Of a DNA stretch of 64,000 nt, positions 21,252 to 31,291 are shown piece by piece. The translations under genes and the position numbers were made by a program. The notes beneath the pieces were generated by a model that made no database searches, was not told where the DNA came from, and worked only from the letters and a program-made list of their open reading frames with translations. The stretch's first letter is position 1. Every line of letters begins with the position of its first letter. The stretch comes from Psychrobacter sp. JCM 18901 (GTDB lineage Bacteria > Pseudomonadota > Gammaproteobacteria > Pseudomonadales > Moraxellaceae): positions 1 to 64,000 of the forward strand of contig NZ_BAWH01000001.1 of NCBI RefSeq assembly GCF_000586435.1, in the 5' to 3' direction.

Positions 21252-22672
21252 ATGAGTATCAAGCCTGTGGTCGCCTTAATTGGTCGTCCAAACGTCGGTA
21301 AATCCACCTTATTTAATCAGTTCACAAAAAGTCGGCAGGCATTGGTCGCTGACCTTTCAGGATTGACTCGTGACCGTCAGTACGGTGATGCAACTTATGA
21401 AGATAAATCTTTTATCGTTGTAGATACGGGTGGTATCGGTGAAGCTGACGACGGTAGCGGTAATATTGATGACTATATGTCTGAGCAGTCGCATACAGCA
21501 ATCCATGAAGCAGATATCATCGTATTCGTCGTTGACGCTCGTGCCGGCATGATTGGCGCTGACGCTGAAATTGGTAAATTTTTGCATACGTTAGGCAAGC
21601 CTGTCTATGTTGTTGCCAATAAAGTCGACGGTGTACATGATGCAGCGCCTGCCGAGTTTTATGCATTAGGCTTGGGCGAGCCGTATCCGATGGCAGCCAG
21701 TCATGGTCGCGGTGTAGGTAACTTGCTTGAAGTGCTAACGGCTGATATGCCTGAGCAAGAAAACATAGTAGAGCCAAGAGGCTTGAAGCTTGCATTATCG
21801 GTCGTCCAAACGTGGGTAAATCGACGCTCGTGAACCGCCTGCTTGGCGAAGACCGAGTAGTGGTATTTGATATGCCAGGCACGACGCGTGATAGTATTTA
21901 TATTCCTTATCAGCGTGAAGGCAGAGACTATGTCTTGATTGACACCGCTGGTGTACGTCGCCGCGGTAAAATCGATGAAAAAGTAGAAAAGTTCTCTGTC
22001 ATCAAGACCTTGCAAGCGATTGAAGATTCTAACGTAACCGTGATTGTTATTGATGCTCATGAAGGTATCGTGGACCAAGATTTGCATATGATTGGGTATG
22101 CGCTTGACGCTGGACGAGCGTTAGTCGTTGCGATCAATAAATGGGATGGTCTAACGCAAGATCAAAGAGACTATATCAAGCTTGAGATGGATCGCCGTTT
22201 TAGCTTTATTCCTTATGTAAAAATACATTTGATTTCAGCACTGCATGGTACAGGCGTCGGTAATTTATATCCGTCTATTTTACGTGCGTATAAATCTTCG
22301 ATGTTTGAAGTATCGACCAACCGTTTGACCCAGATTTTGCAAGATGCGGTAACGGCCAATCCGCCACCGACCGTTGCTGGTCGTCGTATCAAGTTACGTT
22401 ATGCGCATATTGGTGGCCACAATCCACCCGTTATTGTTATTCATGGTAACCAAACCAGTGCGCTTCCTAAGAGCTATCAGCGTTATCTTGAGAATCAATT
22501 CCGTCAAGTGTTTAAGCTAGAAGGCACACCGCTTAACGTTATCTTGAAGCAAAATGACAACCCATATGCTAATAAGAGCGATACGCCGACTAAGGCAAAA
22601 GCTCAGCAATTGCGTCAGCGTGAGCGTAATAGATCACAGAAATTTACTACCAAAGATAAAAAGCCTCGTTAA
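21252..22672 (+). CDS. der: Tandem-GTPase ribosome assembly factor Der (EngA), frameshifted
   Basis: Der has two consecutive GTPase domains and a C-terminal KH-like domain and is required for 50S assembly. G1 of domain 1 is [12 protein letters not shown] near residue 10, with DTGGIGE (G3) and NKVD (G4). Domain 2 has [22 protein letters not shown] and NKWD. The corrected length of 473 residues is normal. A single base is missing near 21793-21796, just before the second P-loop; as read, the first frame ends in [12 protein letters not shown] at 21833. With one base restored it reads [16 protein letters not shown]. Essential in studied bacteria, so the break is unlikely to be real. A terminator follows at 22713. 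Confidence 0.96.
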
Positions 22673-22712
22673 TCCTCGTATTTTAGGCTTTATATCTTTA
22701 GCTTTATGATTA

Positions 22713-22746
22713 ATGTCATCGCGTTCGATAGCGCGATGACATTTTT
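22713..22746 (+). terminator. Intrinsic terminator of der
   Basis: A perfect 11-bp stem (ATGTCATCGCG/CGCGATGACAT) with an 8-base loop runs into a short T-run. It lies about 40 bases after the der stop and closes the hisS-yfgM-bamB-der block. Confidence 0.88.
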
Positions 22747-22878
22747 CTACTAATACGCTATAGTTTGGGCCTATAAATAGCTGTCTCAATGCTTCAAAAA
22801 TACTCAAATGTTTTACTTATCACATCTTTAAAATACCTGTACTATAAATGAAAGCTGCCCGCGACTCAGTAGAGTGAT

Positions 22879-24845
22879 ATGAACAACCGTTCGTTTCAAA
22901 CCATACCCGTACTTATCTGGCGTTCTGTCATACAAGCTGTCGTATTGGCAGTGCTGGCAGGTTTTTTTATTGCCTTTTTATGTATGGTTTAGTGCATCAC
23001 TATCAAGAAAAAGAACAGCATATTCAACAATTGGCATCGCTACTAACGACTAGCGCATCGACTGCAGATGGGGCAGATGTCGTGGCTGAGCAAGTGAATA
23101 TCTTGTTAGAAAATGAGCCGATGATTCAGAGTATTGTTTTCTATTCCACCTCTGAGCCAATTGAAGATATAGACCAGTCGCTTGCTGATTGGAAAAATGC
23201 TTTATTTGCGCATACGGTCAGTTTCAACTATCCAGTGATTAGTAAAGACCTCGATGCCAGTATTGTGGCGTCCAATAAGTCCGATTCCAATCAACAGTTA
23301 GCACTGACTTTATCAAATATTATGAGCGAATCGTCAGCGCCAGATGAGGCGACTGATAAAGCTACCGAAAATAGCACATTGATTGGTTATATCAATATTA
23401 CGATGGACGTAGAGTTGCTACGTTTACATTGGTTCCAAAATATCCTGTGGTTATGGCTAACAACAGTGGTAATGATTGTGATGTTTGCCTTATACATTTT
23501 TAGAAAGCTTAATTGGCCAGTTAAAGATATTGAAGTGTTAACCGATGTTTGTGACATTGTCATAGACAACGCAAATCTAGAGCAACTGCCAGTCATTCCG
23601 CAGCAATTCAATTTTCAAGAACTGACCCAAATCAAAAAAGCATTAATTGTGTTATTTAATCGTTTACAAGAAGCACGGCAAGGTTATGAAACCCTTGCGG
23701 CCTTTGAACAGCAATTGCACAATAAAGATGTGTCACTTGATGTGCAGTTGCATAATTTTCAAAGCATGATTTCTCATGAGTTAAAAACGTCATTGAATGC
23801 AATTGTAGGTGGGTTACAACTATTGGATCATGAGGCGCTAAACAGAGAGCAAAAAGACGCGGTAGAGATTATCAGTAGCGGCAGTGATAAATTGGTATTG
23901 TCGTTAGATCATATTATACAGTTGAACCAGATTCAAAAAGGCCAGATAAGAATTCATAAAAATGAGTTTAACCCATTACAGTTAATCGCTGACCTGTTAG
24001 CTAAGTTTGAAAATACGGCTACTCAAAAAGGGTTGGAGCTAATCAGTAATATTCATCATATAGACTATAGCTTATATGGTGATTCAGAAAAAATACATCA
24101 GATACTATCAATACTGCTTAATAATGCGATTAAGTTTACGCCTGTCGGAAAAATTACGATTACGTCGCAACTGACACATTTTAATAAAAGTAATCGTTGG
24201 CAGATTAGCGTGAAAGATACCGGTATTGGTATCGATAATGAGCATCTAGACGATATATTTAACCCATTCTTTCAGGTGGATTCGTCGCAAACTCGCCAGT
24301 ATGAAGGCTCAGGGGTTGGCTTACCTATCGTTAGACAAATGGCACAGCTTATGGGTGCTACTATAGATGTTGATAGTGTGCTTGGCGTAGGTACACAGTT
24401 TACGCTGACCATAGCGATGCCCAATCAACAGCAATCAAAACAGCAGCGCTTATTGTCTGGCCTAACGATTATTTATTATTACTATCATGAGACAGGCTCC
24501 TTGTTAGAGGAACTGGAATACCTAGGTGCTACGATTATTTGTCGCCAAGGTAACCAACTCGTCATAGAGGAGATGCGTAAGCAGAAAGTTGACATGGTCA
24601 TGTTTGCTGAAGATGTTTTCCCAGAAAAAGCTGAGATGCTGGCCAAACGCATTCGTCAGTATGAAGGCGATGAGGGCAGTAAGAGCGAGCATCGTGCGTT
24701 ATTGGTATATTGGTATCCGCAGCATCGGGCGCGCTATGTAGACAGTTTTGAGTATGGTTTAAAAGCAGCTGGCATTGACTATTGTCATATTGCTACTTAT
24801 AAAGACAAAGCGTTAAGCGACTTATTAAAACAATGGTTGGTTTAG
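22879..24845 (+). CDS. Membrane sensor histidine kinase with degenerate receiver-like C-terminus, frameshifted
   Basis: The corrected protein of about 655 residues has two membrane spans (about residues 14-38 and 190-210) enclosing a periplasmic sensor domain. The HisKA site is MISHELKTSLNAIVGG, and the HATPase has an N box (SILLNNAIKFTP), DTGIGID and GSGVGLPIV. The last 130 residues (from about LLSGLTIIYYYY) have alternating strand/helix character like a receiver, but no convincing phospho-acceptor Asp and Lys pattern, so it may be a pseudo-receiver. No response regulator gene is adjacent. As read, the first 34 codons from ATG 22879 end at a stop; one T is missing in the T5 at 22975-22979, and restoring it joins MYGLVHHYQEKE. 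The signal sensed is unknown. Confidence 0.85.
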
Positions 24846-24967
24846 ACGTAGTACGGTTCTACTAGATCTGTGCTCCTAGTTGGGTTTATTTAATTTACTA
24901 GGTAGCATTTTTATATTTTCGACTTTTCAATATCGAAGCACTTTTAAATTAAAGTAGGTATAAATAC

Positions 24968-25000
24968 AAAAAAGACGCCCATTTTAAGGCGTCTTTTTTA
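24968..25000. terminator. Bidirectional terminator between the sensor kinase and dacC
   Basis: A perfect stem (AAAGACGCC/GGCGTCTTT) with an 8-base loop is flanked by an A-run and a T-run. It serves the convergent sensor kinase and dacC genes. Confidence 0.88.
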
Positions 25001-25038
25001 AACAGTTTTTAGCTAGAATTGCTTTTTAAAGGTCTCTC

Positions 25039-26206
25039 TTAGAGAAGGTTCTTTACCCAGCGTACGATATGTTCCCACGTACGGCTCATGAAGCCTGACT
25101 GTTCGATATCATTAGTTGCGATAATTGGAACTGAGGCTACCGCTTTACCATCGATGACAGCCATCATTTTACCAACTTCCTGACCTTTCTTAATCGGTGC
25201 TTCTAAGCTCTCAGGGATATCAACCACTGTGGTAATTTTGTTTTTCTGGGTTTTGCTGGTTAGAATTTGCAAGTTGTCGGCAGTTGCTAGCTCTACCTCG
25301 TCAGCTTCTCCAAACCATACTGGAAGCTTACTAACGAACTGTCCAGCAGGCGCCTTGGTAACTGTTGTAAAGTGACCGAAACCCCAGTTAAGTAGTTCGC
25401 GTGACTGATCGGCGCGAGCTGCTGGCTCTTGGTACCCATAATGACAGAGATTAAGCGCATGCCTTCACGGTTGCTTGATGCTACTAAGCAGTAGCCTGCC
25501 GCATCAGTGTGGCCAGTTTTCAGGCCATCAACAGTTGGGTCAGTAATCAGCAGAGCATTACGGTTACCTTGGGTAATACCGTTATAAGTAAACTCTTTTT
25601 CTGCGTAGATACTATAGTAGTCGCCGCTGTTTTTGATAATAGCGCGAGCAAGTTTAGATAAATCCAAAGCAGATGCTAAATGACCTTCATCAGGCATACC
25701 AGTAGCATTGACAAAGTTAGAGTTCTCCATGCCAATTTTTTTTGCGCTTGTTCGTTCATCAATATTGCAAACGAGGCTTCGCTACCAGCAATATGTTCAG
25801 CCATGGCTTTTGACGCATCATTACCTGATTGAATGATAATACCGCGTAGCATATCGATGACGCTGGCAGTTTTGTTCACAGGCACATACATACAAGATTG
25901 GCTGCTGCTACCACGGCACCATGCGTTTGGGCTCATCAATACCTGTTCATCTTCTTTCAGGTCGCCTGATGCTAAGCGTTGCTCAATGATATAACTGGTC
26001 ATCATCTTAGTCAGAGATGCTGGCGGCAGCGCCTCATTGGCGTTCTTTTGAGCCAAAATTTCGCCAGTGTTATAGTCCATCAACACATAGGCAGTATTGT
26101 CCATTTCAGGTGGTTGAATGGCTGCGTTTGCCACTACTGCACTCATCGAGATACTTACACCAACTACCAGCTGTATCAGCTGATTTTTTACACGCTTTAC
26201 TGTCAT
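25039..26206 (-). CDS. dacC: D-alanyl-D-alanine carboxypeptidase (PBP5/6, DacA/DacC type), frameshifted
   Basis: This low-molecular-mass penicillin-binding protein trims the terminal D-Ala from peptidoglycan pentapeptides in the periplasm. It has an N-terminal signal peptide and the three active-site motifs SxxK (ASLTKMMTSYI), SxN (SGNDAS) and KTG (LKTGHT), then the C-terminal PBP5 domain and a terminal amphipathic helix (WEHIVRWVKNLL) that would anchor it to the membrane. Corrected length is about 388 residues. A T8 run on the plus strand at 25736-25743 should be T6 (restoring QKIGMENSNFVNATG), and one base is missing near 25412-25418 (restoring RADQSRELLNWGFGHF). The symbol is by family; dacA is an equally possible name. 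Confidence 0.93.
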
Positions 26207-26708
26207 ATATCATTACACCGCATCATGGAACCAAATGTATCTATCGCTTATGTTTTGTACCTATTTCCATACATTATTTTAAGCAGCATGTCTTAAATGC
26301 AGTGTTTAAAATAATGTATCGACGAAAATAGTAACGCCTACACAATAGACATAAAATTAACGCCTTATCTTAGCAAAATGACTACCGATGGGGAATCGAT
26401 AAATGCAAAAATAAGGCAAGTTTGAAAAGAAAAATGAAGGCCTATCATATATTTGTTCTGACTATCATCTGACCAGTCTCTGCAATGGAGAATTCAACGC
26501 TCACAAAAAAAGCCTGCTGCACTGCTTGTGAATAACAAGTAAAGTGACAGCAAGCTTTGATGCTACAGATATCTAGACAATCAGTTGATAATATTTGCTT
26601 AATTGATGTTATAAAGAGTACATAGCTTTTATTTTATTATCATTGATATCAATATTATTAACACATTAAGCAGAGGACGCTAGTTATTGAATTAAACTAG
26701 CTAGTTGT
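26207..26708. other. Intergenic region upstream of dacC
   Basis: This 502-base region lies between two leftward genes. It contains the terminator at 26504-26558 and should carry the dacC promoter. Open frames on the plus strand that reach 26331 are antisense shadows of dacC running into this gap. Confidence 0.45.
26504..26558 (-). terminator. Long imperfect terminator hairpin after the leftward secreted protein gene
   Basis: On the minus strand an extended imperfect hairpin (AAAGCTTGCTGTCAC through GTGCAGCAGGCTTT) ends in T7. It lies about 150 bases beyond the stop codon at 26709. Confidence 0.7.
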
Positions 26709-27143
26709 CTAATAATCCGCGTTTGCCAAATCTTCACATAGTGCTTTGTTTTCTTGCTTTGAGAATCCCATCGTCCAACTACGAATACCTTGTAGTATCT
26801 GGCGGTAGTCTTGCTGTGTAGATAGGTATTGAATAGCCGCTTTTGGATCTTCTAGAGAAGGCATTAGCTCATGCAGCTGTACAGTGTACGACTTATAGAA
26901 CCGCTGTTTTTGCTTACCATTTAGCATTGGTGGGCATATCTCTGATAGTACCTGCATCACCGCAATTTCGTGCTTAGTGATATTGATGCCAGACATGTCT
27001 AGCGGAATGGTAGTGCCAGAGTTATTCGCAGCATTAGAAGCTTGAGACAGCATAGCAACAGACGTTATCAGTCCTGCAATCCCAACTTTTGAGGCAGTAT
27101 TTGCTATCACAGAAGCTATAGATAATATCGATTGTTTATTCAT
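26709..27143 (-). CDS. Secreted hypothetical protein, MCR_0457-like
   Basis: This 144-residue protein has a long N-terminal signal region (about residues 1-39, ending near SQASNA) and a helical mature domain with two Cys residues (EICPPML and KALCEDL) that could pair. I associate the pattern with the uncharacterised 'MCR_0457' family of Moraxellaceae from memory and cannot verify it here. It is monocistronic, with a terminator downstream and a 541-base gap upstream. The coding case is good: signal peptide, terminator and uniform composition. A function cannot be assigned. Confidence 0.7.
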   Translation of the reverse strand: MNKQSILSIASVIANTASKVGIAGLITSVAMLSQASNAANNSGTTIPLDMSGINITKHEIAVMQVLSEICPPMLNGKQKQRFYKSYTVQLHELMPSLEDPKAAIQYLSTQQDYRQILQGIRSWTMGFSKQENKALCEDLANADY

Positions 27144-27684
27144 TCAGTATTACACTCGCTCGTCTTTATTTAATGGTCATATGTTAATCGGTAAAAAAAC
27201 AAAAGTCACATAAAATATTGATTTATGTGTAGATATCTTGTGAGCCAACACCATTTTTTTAGCAACATATCAGTAGCATACCCTAATGACGTTACTTCAG
27301 TATCAGTACATCGGTTTGTATTGTTGTGGGGTGTTGCGTATTGTAACGCGATGCTTAATCTACTGGTTGTTATTCGTTTGATACAGATCTTGTTACGCTA
27401 CTTTCATCGTATAATTATCAGCATAAGAAGAACACGATACTTTGCTAACGACAGGGTTCGTGTCTGTATATTATTCAGTTATAATCGCCCATGCTATCAA
27501 AATGAATATTTTTCTCTAGACTGTGACGTCATGTCATTGAAGAATTAGAGTATCATGTTTTCATTTTAAATATGATCATCGTATTTTTATGCCATATCTT
27601 GAACAGACATGGCGCGATAGTAGAATTACCAAATAGAGATGTAGAAAGACAGCTAATAAAACATTAACCACATACTGAGTAGAA
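27144..27684. other. Divergent intergenic region between the secreted protein gene and surE
   Basis: This 541-base AT-rich region should carry promoters in both directions. An open frame of 107 codons (27225-27548) has no ribosome-binding site and an odd composition (many Arg, Tyr, Ile, Val) and I do not accept it as a gene. No strong hairpin was seen. Confidence 0.4.
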
Positions 27685-28530
27685 ATGAGATTTTTAATTA
27701 GTAATGATGACGGTGTGTATGCGCCAGGATTATTGGCACTGTCTCAAGCACTATCGACCATCGGTGAGGTCGTGGTAGTCGCACCAAACGAGGAGCAGAG
27801 TGGCTATGCTAGTGCATTGAGTGTATCAAAGCCATTGCATACGCATCAATTGCCATCGGGATTTATAGCGGTTAATGGTTCACCAGCTGATTGTGTCCAT
27901 CTGGCGCTGCATGAGCTATACCGTGACGTGGATTTTGACTGTGTCATTACAGGTATCAATTCAGGTGCAAACTTAGGACAGGACGTGATGTTTTCTGGTA
28001 CCTTTGGCGCGGCATTGACCGCGCAGTTATTGGGCATACCTGCTATTGCCACGTCTTTGGTAGGTGGCGGCGTAAAAAATGGCGGACAAGAATCAGCCAG
28101 TGATTATCAAATGGCGGCAAATGAAATTGTCAAATTGCTCACTGAGACCTCGATTTTAGAGTTTCTCAAAAGTTTGCCCTATCATGTATTAAACGTTAAT
28201 ATTCCTGATGTGGATAGCAACAGTGATATCAAAGGGCGAAAGGTTACCTCGTTGGGACACAAGCAGATCGCTGAGCCCGTGCGTCATATGATTGACCCGC
28301 GCGGCCGAGATGCGTACTGGCTGTCTCTACGAAAATGTAAAAACAGCAAGCACAAAAATGAGCGACCCTTAGACAGTTCAGCTAAATCAACCAATCAAAA
28401 AAATGTTGTATTAACATCGGGCATGACGGATGATCAAGCAGTGGCGGGAGGATACATCAGTTTGTCGCCAGTACGTCTACATCATACTCCAGCGGCGACA
28501 TTGGATAAGCTTTTGGCACTAGATTTATAA
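27685..28530 (+). CDS. surE: 5'/3'-nucleotidase SurE
   Basis: SurE is a metal-dependent nucleoside monophosphate phosphatase linked to survival in stationary phase. The N-terminal RFLISNDDGVYAPGL contains the metal-binding DD pair; VNGSPADCVHLAL, ITGINSGANLGQDVMFSGTFGAA and the C-terminal MTDDQAVAGGYISLSPVR are typical. At 281 residues it is slightly longer than usual because of a lysine/asparagine-rich insertion near residues 220-240. The gene reads intact. It lies upstream of the nlpD-like gene, as in the surE-(pcm)-nlpD order of other gammaproteobacteria, but pcm is absent. Confidence 0.96.
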   Translation: MRFLISNDDGVYAPGLLALSQALSTIGEVVVVAPNEEQSGYASALSVSKPLHTHQLPSGFIAVNGSPADCVHLALHELYRDVDFDCVITGINSGANLGQDVMFSGTFGAALTAQLLGIPAIATSLVGGGVKNGGQESASDYQMAANEIVKLLTETSILEFLKSLPYHVLNVNIPDVDSNSDIKGRKVTSLGHKQIAEPVRHMIDPRGRDAYWLSLRKCKNSKHKNERPLDSSAKSTNQKNVVLTSGMTDDQAVAGGYISLSPVRLHHTPAATLDKLLALDL

Positions 28531-28559
28531 GTTCGATAGGATATGATTATCAATGACAT

Positions 28560-28582
28560 AGGTGATGGTCACCATATCACCT
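28560..28582 (+). other. Hairpin downstream of surE
   Basis: A 7-bp inverted repeat (AGGTGAT/ATCACCT) encloses GGTCACCAT, so a compact hairpin forms 30 bases after surE. There is no T-run. It may be a processing or weak termination site. Confidence 0.3.
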
Positions 28583-28713
28583 GCTGTACGAGTGATATAA
28601 ATCATCTGCTAGATCGCTAATGGTAGTAACAATATCTAGAGGCTTTTGAGTGATATCAAGCGCTTTTGGATGATAAAACAATGAATGAGCAACACAAAGA
28701 ATAGGAACCTTGT

Positions 28714-29502
28714 ATGAAAAAAATCATAGCTGGATCGCACCTTGTTAAAGCCGCGTTGATTGGTACTATGGCAGTCGCTACTCTATCTGTCGTCGGCTGT
28801 GCAACGAAGCCTACCTATCAATCAGCAAACCAAGCAGGTCCTAAGATTATTACTAATGCGCAAGGCGTCCCTAACTATCACCGTGTACAACGCGGCGATA
28901 CGGTCAGCCAGATTGCAGCGCGCTATCGTCTGAACTATCGCCAAATCGGGGCGATGAATAATCTAGATAGTAAATATACCATCTATAGTGGCCAATGGCT
29001 CAAACTATGGCAAGGCAATGCGGCAACCACTGCAAGTAACAATAGCTACAGTGCTCCAGTTCAAACGCAACCAACTTATACGCCACCTGTGACCCAGTCT
29101 CAAACACCAGCTTATGAAGCCACTGCCAACTCGACCTCTGGTTATGATTATCCTACGCGCAACCCAGTGACTCGTAATATTGACCCTGCTGCGGGCAATA
29201 TGGGAATGTGGTTTGCGGGCAAGGTTGGTGATCCAGTACTTGCCAGCCACTCAGGAACTGTGCTTTACTCAGGCAACGGTCTGCCAGAGTATGGCAATCT
29301 AATTATGATTCGTCATAGTGATAACTACATCACAGCCTACGCGCACAATAGCCAATTATTGGTGCAAGAGGGCGATACAGTACAGCGTGGTCAACGTATT
29401 GCTAGTATGGGTAGCAGTGGTCAGACCAATGAGGTAGGCTTAGAGTTTCAGGTTCGCTTAAATGGTAATCCTATTGACCCACGTAGCGTACTTGGGCGTT
29501 AG
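28714..29502 (+). CDS. nlpD: NlpD-like LysM/M23 lipoprotein (predicted amidase activator)
   Basis: This lipoprotein of 262 residues has a lipobox (VVGC near residue 29), a LysM peptidoglycan-binding domain (YHRVQRGDTVSQIAARYRL), a Gln/Thr/Pro-rich linker, and a C-terminal M23/LytM domain. The LytM domain appears non-catalytic: the first metal-ligand motif is replaced (GMWFAG in place of HxGxD) and the last HxH is EFQ in GLEFQVRLNG. This is what is seen in NlpD and EnvC, which activate N-acetylmuramoyl-L-alanine amidases at the septum. Genes around it (surE upstream, mltB downstream) fit an envelope role. It reads intact. Confidence 0.88.
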   Translation: MKKIIAGSHLVKAALIGTMAVATLSVVGCATKPTYQSANQAGPKIITNAQGVPNYHRVQRGDTVSQIAARYRLNYRQIGAMNNLDSKYTIYSGQWLKLWQGNAATTASNNSYSAPVQTQPTYTPPVTQSQTPAYEATANSTSGYDYPTRNPVTRNIDPAAGNMGMWFAGKVGDPVLASHSGTVLYSGNGLPEYGNLIMIRHSDNYITAYAHNSQLLVQEGDTVQRGQRIASMGSSGQTNEVGLEFQVRLNGNPIDPRSVLGR

Positions 29503-29573
29503 ATTTAAATAATAGCTACGGATAGCTTGGCCACTGTGAGCCATTTTATTTATTCATGTTTGAGATTTTTTTT

Positions 29574-30871
29574 ATGAGATTAAAAAAAGCAATACCTCAC
29601 CCTTATGCCAGCATTAGTGATGGTCGGGTGTACAAGCCAGCAGGCAATGCAAAGTAAGCCTGTTCGTCAAGGCGGCGTTGAGATTACTCAAACCCAAACC
29701 GTTCAGGTCAAGCCAACACCTGCGCCAGTCGTAAAACCGCAGCCTGCGCCAAAGCCTAGCTACAGTAGCTTTTCTGATTGGAAGTCAGACTTTTCTATGC
29801 GGGCCATATCGTCAGGCTATGATGCCCAAGTGATTGGTCGATTGCTCGATTCTGCTTATCTAAATCAGCAAGTCATCTCATTAGATTCAGGTCAGCCCGA
29901 GTTTTCTAAGATGCCGTGGGAATACGTAGATTCTGCGGTATCAAGTGGACGCGTCAGTGTAGGGAAGCGCAAATTTGCCGAACAGCGCGCTTACTTGTCT
30001 CAGCTAGAGTCTCAGTATGGGGTTAATGCAGAGATTATCGCTGCGATATGGGGTATGGAGTCATCGTATGGCGCTGTGACGGGCAATAGTGATTTGCCAA
30101 GTTCGCTTGCCAGCCTCGCCTATGATGGTCGTCGTCAAGAGTTCGCTGAAACGCAGTTGCTATCGTTAGCGACCTTACTACAACGCGGTGACGTATCATG
30201 GTCACAGTTGGACGGTTCTTGGGCAGGCGGCATGGGACAAACCCAGTTTATCCCTGAGACTTGGCTCAAACAAGGGGTCGATGGTGATGGTAATGGACAT
30301 CGCAATCCTTGGGCACTGGTGATGCACTGGCTTCGACTGCCAACTATCTTAGCAATTCAGGTTGGGTTCGTGCTTAGCGCCTTTTTATGAAGCAACGGTG
30401 CCAGCCTCGTTTGATTACTCAGTGGTTGGTAGCAAACAACCTGCGGCTAGATGGGCTGCGATGGGCGTCGATACGATAGCGGACGTTTACTTAGATGCCA
30501 ATACTCAGATGGAGCTATGGTTACCTGCTGGTAAAGACGGTCCAGTATTATTGCTGAGCCCAAACTTTGATGTGATTAAAGTCTATAACAACTCATCAAG
30601 TTATGCGTTGGGTGTTAGTCTGCTAGGCAAAACGATTAATGGACAAAGCGGGTTGCAAAAGTCTTGGCCTCGTTATGAGCGTCCGTTATCGACTACGCAA
30701 GTGACTAACCTACAACGTCGTTTGACTAGTATGGGTTACGATACCAAAGGCGCTGATGGTATCGTTGGTACCAATACTCGTATGGCATTCCAGCGCTGGC
30801 AAGCAGATAATGGCCAAACGCCAGATGGATTCATTACTCAAAACAGTGCGTCTTCATTGGCTGGATGGTGA
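29574..30871 (+). CDS. mltB: Membrane-bound lytic transglycosylase B (MltB) with peptidoglycan-binding domain, frameshifted
   Basis: MltB cleaves the glycan backbone to leave 1,6-anhydroMurNAc ends. The corrected protein is about 432 residues, with a lipobox (MVGC), the SLT_2 catalytic domain with the acid Glu in IIAAIWGMESSYGAVTGN, SWAGGMGQTQFIPETW, and a C-terminal PG_binding_1 domain (NLQRRLTSMGYDTKGADG). Three problems break it. The A7 run at 29582-29588 should be A6, which joins the start MRLKKQYLTLMPALV to the lipobox. One G is missing near 30319 (restoring NPWALGDALASTANYL) and one G near 30372 (restoring WVRGLAPFYEA). The start at 29574 is chosen because only it gives a sensible signal peptide. 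Confidence 0.93.
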
Positions 30872-30978
30872 GGTAGGCTGAGGGTATTTATACATTGTAT
30901 AAAAGCGGCTCTTTTAAATTATATTTAGCCATTATTAATTAGCCACTAGCCAACAAACGATAATTTACTTTGTTCTAC

Positions 30979-31007
30979 AAAAAGCACCTTGCAAGGTGCT
31001 TTTTTTG
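30979..31007 (+). terminator. Intrinsic terminator of mltB
   Basis: A perfect stem (AAAGCACCTT/AAGGTGCTTT) with a GC centre is followed by a T-run, about 108 bases after the mltB stop. Confidence 0.85.
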
Positions 31008-31246
31008 TCTCAATCTATGTCTGATTTTGCTGACATCTTTAACACAATAGACAATGCAATAAATATCAAATATTAAGACCAGTGTAATCTGGCTTTATTC
31101 AAAACTTATCAGGACAAGGTTAATACAAGAAAGTTGATACTTTGAATGATAGACTCTAGATAATGTGTTTTTTAACGATGACTTTGACGCATAGTGTTTA
31201 GTAACAGTTTTCAATGACCATTTTAAATAACAGTTTCGATTACGAA

Positions 31247-31276
31247 TAATTAGAACGACAGTAATTAGAATGACAG
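31247..31276 (+). repeat. 15-bp direct tandem repeat upstream of moeA
   Basis: Two adjacent 15-base units (31247-31261 and 31262-31276) share TAATTAGAA and GACAG and differ at one position. They end 15 bases before the moeA ATG, overlapping its likely leader. Confidence 0.7.
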
Positions 31277-31291
31277 AAAGAGCGTGACCTT

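Larger units (their letters stand above)
30872..31291. other. Intergenic region between mltB and moeA
   Basis: This 420-base region holds the mltB terminator (30979-31007), AT-rich DNA, and a 15-bp direct repeat (31247-31276) immediately before moeA. It must carry the promoter of the molybdenum-cofactor block. I could not recognise a Moco riboswitch. Confidence 0.45.

Noticed and set aside
25979..26331. Two open frames opposite dacC
   Set aside because: They are antisense to the clear PBP5 N-terminus and carry no recognisable domain.
27225..27548. Open frame of 107 codons upstream of surE
   Set aside because: No ribosome-binding site and amino-acid use typical of translated AT-rich intergenic DNA.
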